Positions 14,422 to 16,485 of a stretch of 16,485 nt of DNA are shown in pieces; within the stretch, counting starts at the first letter, position 1; each line of letters starts with the position of its first letter. A program made the translations under genes and the position numbers. The DNA comes from Treponema sp. GTDB taxonomy: Bacteria; Spirochaetota; Spirochaetia; Treponematales; Breznakiellaceae. The stretch is from contig JAISEB010000347.1 in assembly GCA_031264395.1 (NCBI GenBank), positions 1 to 16,485 on the forward strand, written 5' to 3'. Below the pieces are notes generated by a model, which saw only the letters and a list, made by a program, of their open reading frames with translations, did not search any database and was not told where the DNA came from.

Positions 14422-15362
14422 TACTGAGCGCTTCCGACGTCGGGCTCCTTATCAGTTCCACGCTGACCTATGGCGCGCCTCTCATTATCGCTGGTATGGG
14501 CAGCATCATGAGCGAAACATCCGGGGTGGTGAATATAGGCATTGAAGGCCAGATGACCATAGGGGCGTTTGCCTGCGCCGCGGTTTCCGTCATCACCGGA
14601 AATCCCTGGATAGGCCTTGTTGCCGGCGCGGCCGCGGGCTGTTTCTTCGGCCTGCTGCACGCTCTGGCTTCCGTTACCTTCAAGGCGGATCAGACCATTT
14701 CGGGCATCGCGGTAAATCTTCTTGCCCCCGGAGCCGCGATTTATTTCTGCAAGGCGATCTTTGAAGGCTCAACCCAAACCAGGCCGGTGGATCTTGCCGG
14801 GAAACTTCCCGTGGTATTCGGAAATATTTTTCCCGAAAATTCTTTTTTAGGCTATGTGTTCAAGAATTATGTTTCCGTTTATTTTTGCCTGTTTTTGGCG
14901 GCGGGAATATGGTTCCTGCTCTTTAGAACGAGGCTGGGGCTGCGCATACGCGCCGTGGGCGAACATCCAAGGGCGGCCGCTACGCTGGGAATCGGCGTCT
15001 TCAGGGTGCGGTATTTCTGCGTGCTTCTTTCGGGAATGCTGGCGGCGTTGGGCGGCGCGGTTATACCGCTGTCAACAGTATCGTTCTTTTTCCCGTCAAT
15101 CATTTCCGGCCAGGGATTTATCGCCATAGCCGCCGTTATCTTCGGCAAATTCAGGCCGAAAAATACCGTGCTGGCGTGCCTTCTCTTCGGCTTCTGCAAG
15201 TCCCTTTCCCTGACGCTGGGAAATCCCAAATTCGGCCTTTCGGTGCCGGTTCATCTTTTGAGCATGATACCCTACGTGATTACCCTGCTCGTCCTGCTCT
15301 TTGTGGGAAGAAGCCACGCGCCCGCCGCAAGCGGCAAGATTTACGATCCGGCCTCAGGCTGA
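14418..15362 (+). CDS. pnrE: Nucleoside ABC importer permease 2
   Basis: 314 residues, second membrane subunit of the importer. It has the same family marks as permease 1: VNIGIEGQMTIGAF, ADQTISGIAVNLLAPGAA, LGLRIRAVGEHPRAAATLGI (coupling region) and GQGFIAIAAVIFGKFRP. Translation start and the previous stop share ATGA, indicating coupled translation and equal amounts of both permeases. The last 22 bases overlap the end of the convergent glycosidase gene, so no terminator fits between them. Confidence 0.92.
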   Translation: MILSASDVGLLISSTLTYGAPLIIAGMGSIMSETSGVVNIGIEGQMTIGAFACAAVSVITGNPWIGLVAGAAAGCFFGLLHALASVTFKADQTISGIAVNLLAPGAAIYFCKAIFEGSTQTRPVDLAGKLPVVFGNIFPENSFLGYVFKNYVSVYFCLFLAAGIWFLLFRTRLGLRIRAVGEHPRAAATLGIGVFRVRYFCVLLSGMLAALGGAVIPLSTVSFFFPSIISGQGFIAIAAVIFGKFRPKNTVLACLLFGFCKSLSLTLGNPKFGLSVPVHLLSMIPYVITLLVLLFVGRSHAPAASGKIYDPASG

Positions 15363-16485
15363 GTAACCGTATCCTGTACGGTGTATGAAAAATACTCGAA
15401 ATCGGCGCAGGCCGAACGGCGGGCAAGATCGGCGCAGAATATGCCGACAAACGCGCCGGTAAACCCGAGCGTATGGTATTCGTCCGAAAGTACGGCCGCG
15501 TCCAGCTCCGGGCCTGTTGCCCTCCATGTTTTGCCGTCAAACGAATAACGGAAACGGCCCGTGTGCCGGTCAACGGTAAGCCCCAGCCAGATCCCGCCTT
15601 CGGGTATGGGAACGGGGTTGTATTTTGTAAAAGACCCGCCTGTCATGGTTTGAACAACGAGGACTTTTCCGTATTTTTCATCATGTGACACGGACAAAAG
15701 GTATTGATTCGCCTCATCGTAACGCCAGACGAGTCCGGCAAATTCCTGAAAATATCCTGGAGAAAATTCCATCCGTGTTTCGGCGGCAAATGAAAAATCC
15801 GTCTGCCGCCGGGCAAGCAGTGTCTGATGAAAACGCGACGCCGGAGACTCGCCCCCGCGCAGGCGCAAAAATCCCCTGCGGGCGGAAAGGGAATAGGCGT
15901 CCGCGTTAGGTTCGTTACGGAGGGTTTTGAAATCAAGCGGGAGGCCCAGCCTGTCCGCCTGTTTACCGGAGCCGTCGAATTTGTACATTTTTGAACAGGA
16001 AGTTGAAACAGGCGGAACGACTTCCGTACAGGTATCGGGAACGCCGGGCGGGGCAAAACTCGCGGGCGGGTAATTCTGGGCCAGCCCGTTTATAAAGAGG
16101 CTTTTGCCCGGTTCCGGCTTGATGTAGGGCCAGCCGTCGCGCCATTCGATTTCGGCAATGGCGGTTTCCCTGCCAAGCACACAGTTCCGCGTTCCGGGCA
16201 GCGGCCGCCCGCAGAGAAACGCGATATACGATCTGCCGTCGGGACTGTCACACCAGCTTGCGTGCCCCGCCTTCTGTACGGCAAGATCCCGTCCCCCGTA
16301 GGAAGTAATAAGCGGATTGTGCGGGTGCATTTCGTAGGGGCCCGTTATGACGCGCGAACGCCCCACTGTTTCGGCATGGCGGTAAACCGTTCCGCCTTCC
16401 GCGGCAAAGATGTAGTACCAGCCGTTCCGTTTGTAAAGATGCGGCCCCTCAACAAGCCCCCATTCGGAACCGGGATAAATTTTGC
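15341..16485 (-). CDS. GH43-type glycoside hydrolase (beta-xylosidase/arabinofuranosidase-like), N terminus beyond the window
   Basis: The minus-strand frame is open to the right edge (381 residues visible), so a GTG at 16366 is not the real start. The visible end of the five-bladed propeller contains EWGLVEGPHLYKRNGWYYIF, where the Glu of EGPHLYK fits the GH43 general acid, then AAEGGT, RSRVITGPYEMHPHNPL and GHASWCDSPDGRSYIAFLCG. The C-terminal half (RRGFLRLRGGES, FAAETRMEFSPG, AGLVWRYDEANQYLLSVSHD, IWLGLTVDRHTGRFRYSFDG) is the beta-sandwich lectin-like domain that caps many GH43 xylosidases. The catalytic base and the signal peptide, if any, are outside. Predicted substrates are xylan or arabinan side-chain oligosaccharides, consistent with a gut plant-fibre degrader. 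Confidence 0.9.
   Translation of the reverse strand, partial: KIYPGSEWGLVEGPHLYKRNGWYYIFAAEGGTVYRHAETVGRSRVITGPYEMHPHNPLITSYGGRDLAVQKAGHASWCDSPDGRSYIAFLCGRPLPGTRNCVLGRETAIAEIEWRDGWPYIKPEPGKSLFINGLAQNYPPASFAPPGVPDTCTEVVPPVSTSCSKMYKFDGSGKQADRLGLPLDFKTLRNEPNADAYSLSARRGFLRLRGGESPASRFHQTLLARRQTDFSFAAETRMEFSPGYFQEFAGLVWRYDEANQYLLSVSHDEKYGKVLVVQTMTGGSFTKYNPVPIPEGGIWLGLTVDRHTGRFRYSFDGKTWRATGPELDAAVLSDEYHTLGFTGAFVGIFCADLARRSACADFEYFSYTVQDTVTQPEAGS

Noticed and set aside
1..16485. CRISPR arrays, riboswitches, rRNA
   Set aside because: No regularly spaced short repeats and no rRNA signatures; the pnrA leader of about 42 bases is too short for a purine riboswitch.

Overview
The window reads as chromosomal DNA of a GC-rich spirochaete, most likely a host-associated (termite-gut type) Treponema or close relative. 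Three things suggest this: a purine-nucleoside ABC transporter operon laid out like the T. pallidum pnr (tmpC) locus, Rhs core sequences of the form common in treponemes (SADPAAGEYVP ... YHYAGNNPVKYTDPDGR), and a GH43 hemicellulase. The assignment is an inference from gene content; no rRNA or other marker is present.

Left block (1-5384) is ordinary chromosome. It starts inside mnmG (tRNA wobble-uridine modification), which converges on a leftward three-gene group: a FlK-like hotdog thioesterase, a small FMN-binding lipoprotein and a HIT-family hydrolase. A divergent promoter at 3042-3070 drives a large MFS-type membrane protein fused to a C-terminal HEAT-repeat domain.

Middle block (about 5385-10320) is an accessory island. 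Two decapitated Rhs 'tips' face each other. On the + strand, an Rhs core fragment (5838-6256) runs into an AT-rich toxin-like tail with a papain/C39-like Cys...His arrangement, followed by a small exported protein as candidate immunity partner. On the - strand, a second core fragment (10232-9903) runs into a different, hydrophobic tail followed by a nine-repeat TPR lipoprotein as candidate partner. The two core pieces are 329 and 330 bases of about 88% identical inverted repeat, so recombination between them could invert the cassettes and exchange the tips. The + copy has lost one base at a G6 run and is frameshifted. Between the cassettes lie decayed insertion sequences: the 3' end of an IS3-family transposase abutting an IS66-family tnpA (with an internal amber codon) and the first codons of its tnpB.

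Right block (10333-16485) returns to core chromosome. A tRNA-Arg(CCT) gene points left at the island border, with its own promoter. A divergent consensus promoter (10517-10545) drives a four-gene operon: nucleoside-binding lipoprotein (pnrA), two tandem hairpins, double-NBD ATPase, and two permeases with overlapping reading frames. The last permease overlaps by 22 bp the 3' end of a convergent GH43-type glycosidase that runs off the right edge. The import operon and glycosidase fit a scavenging, polysaccharide-using gut lifestyle.
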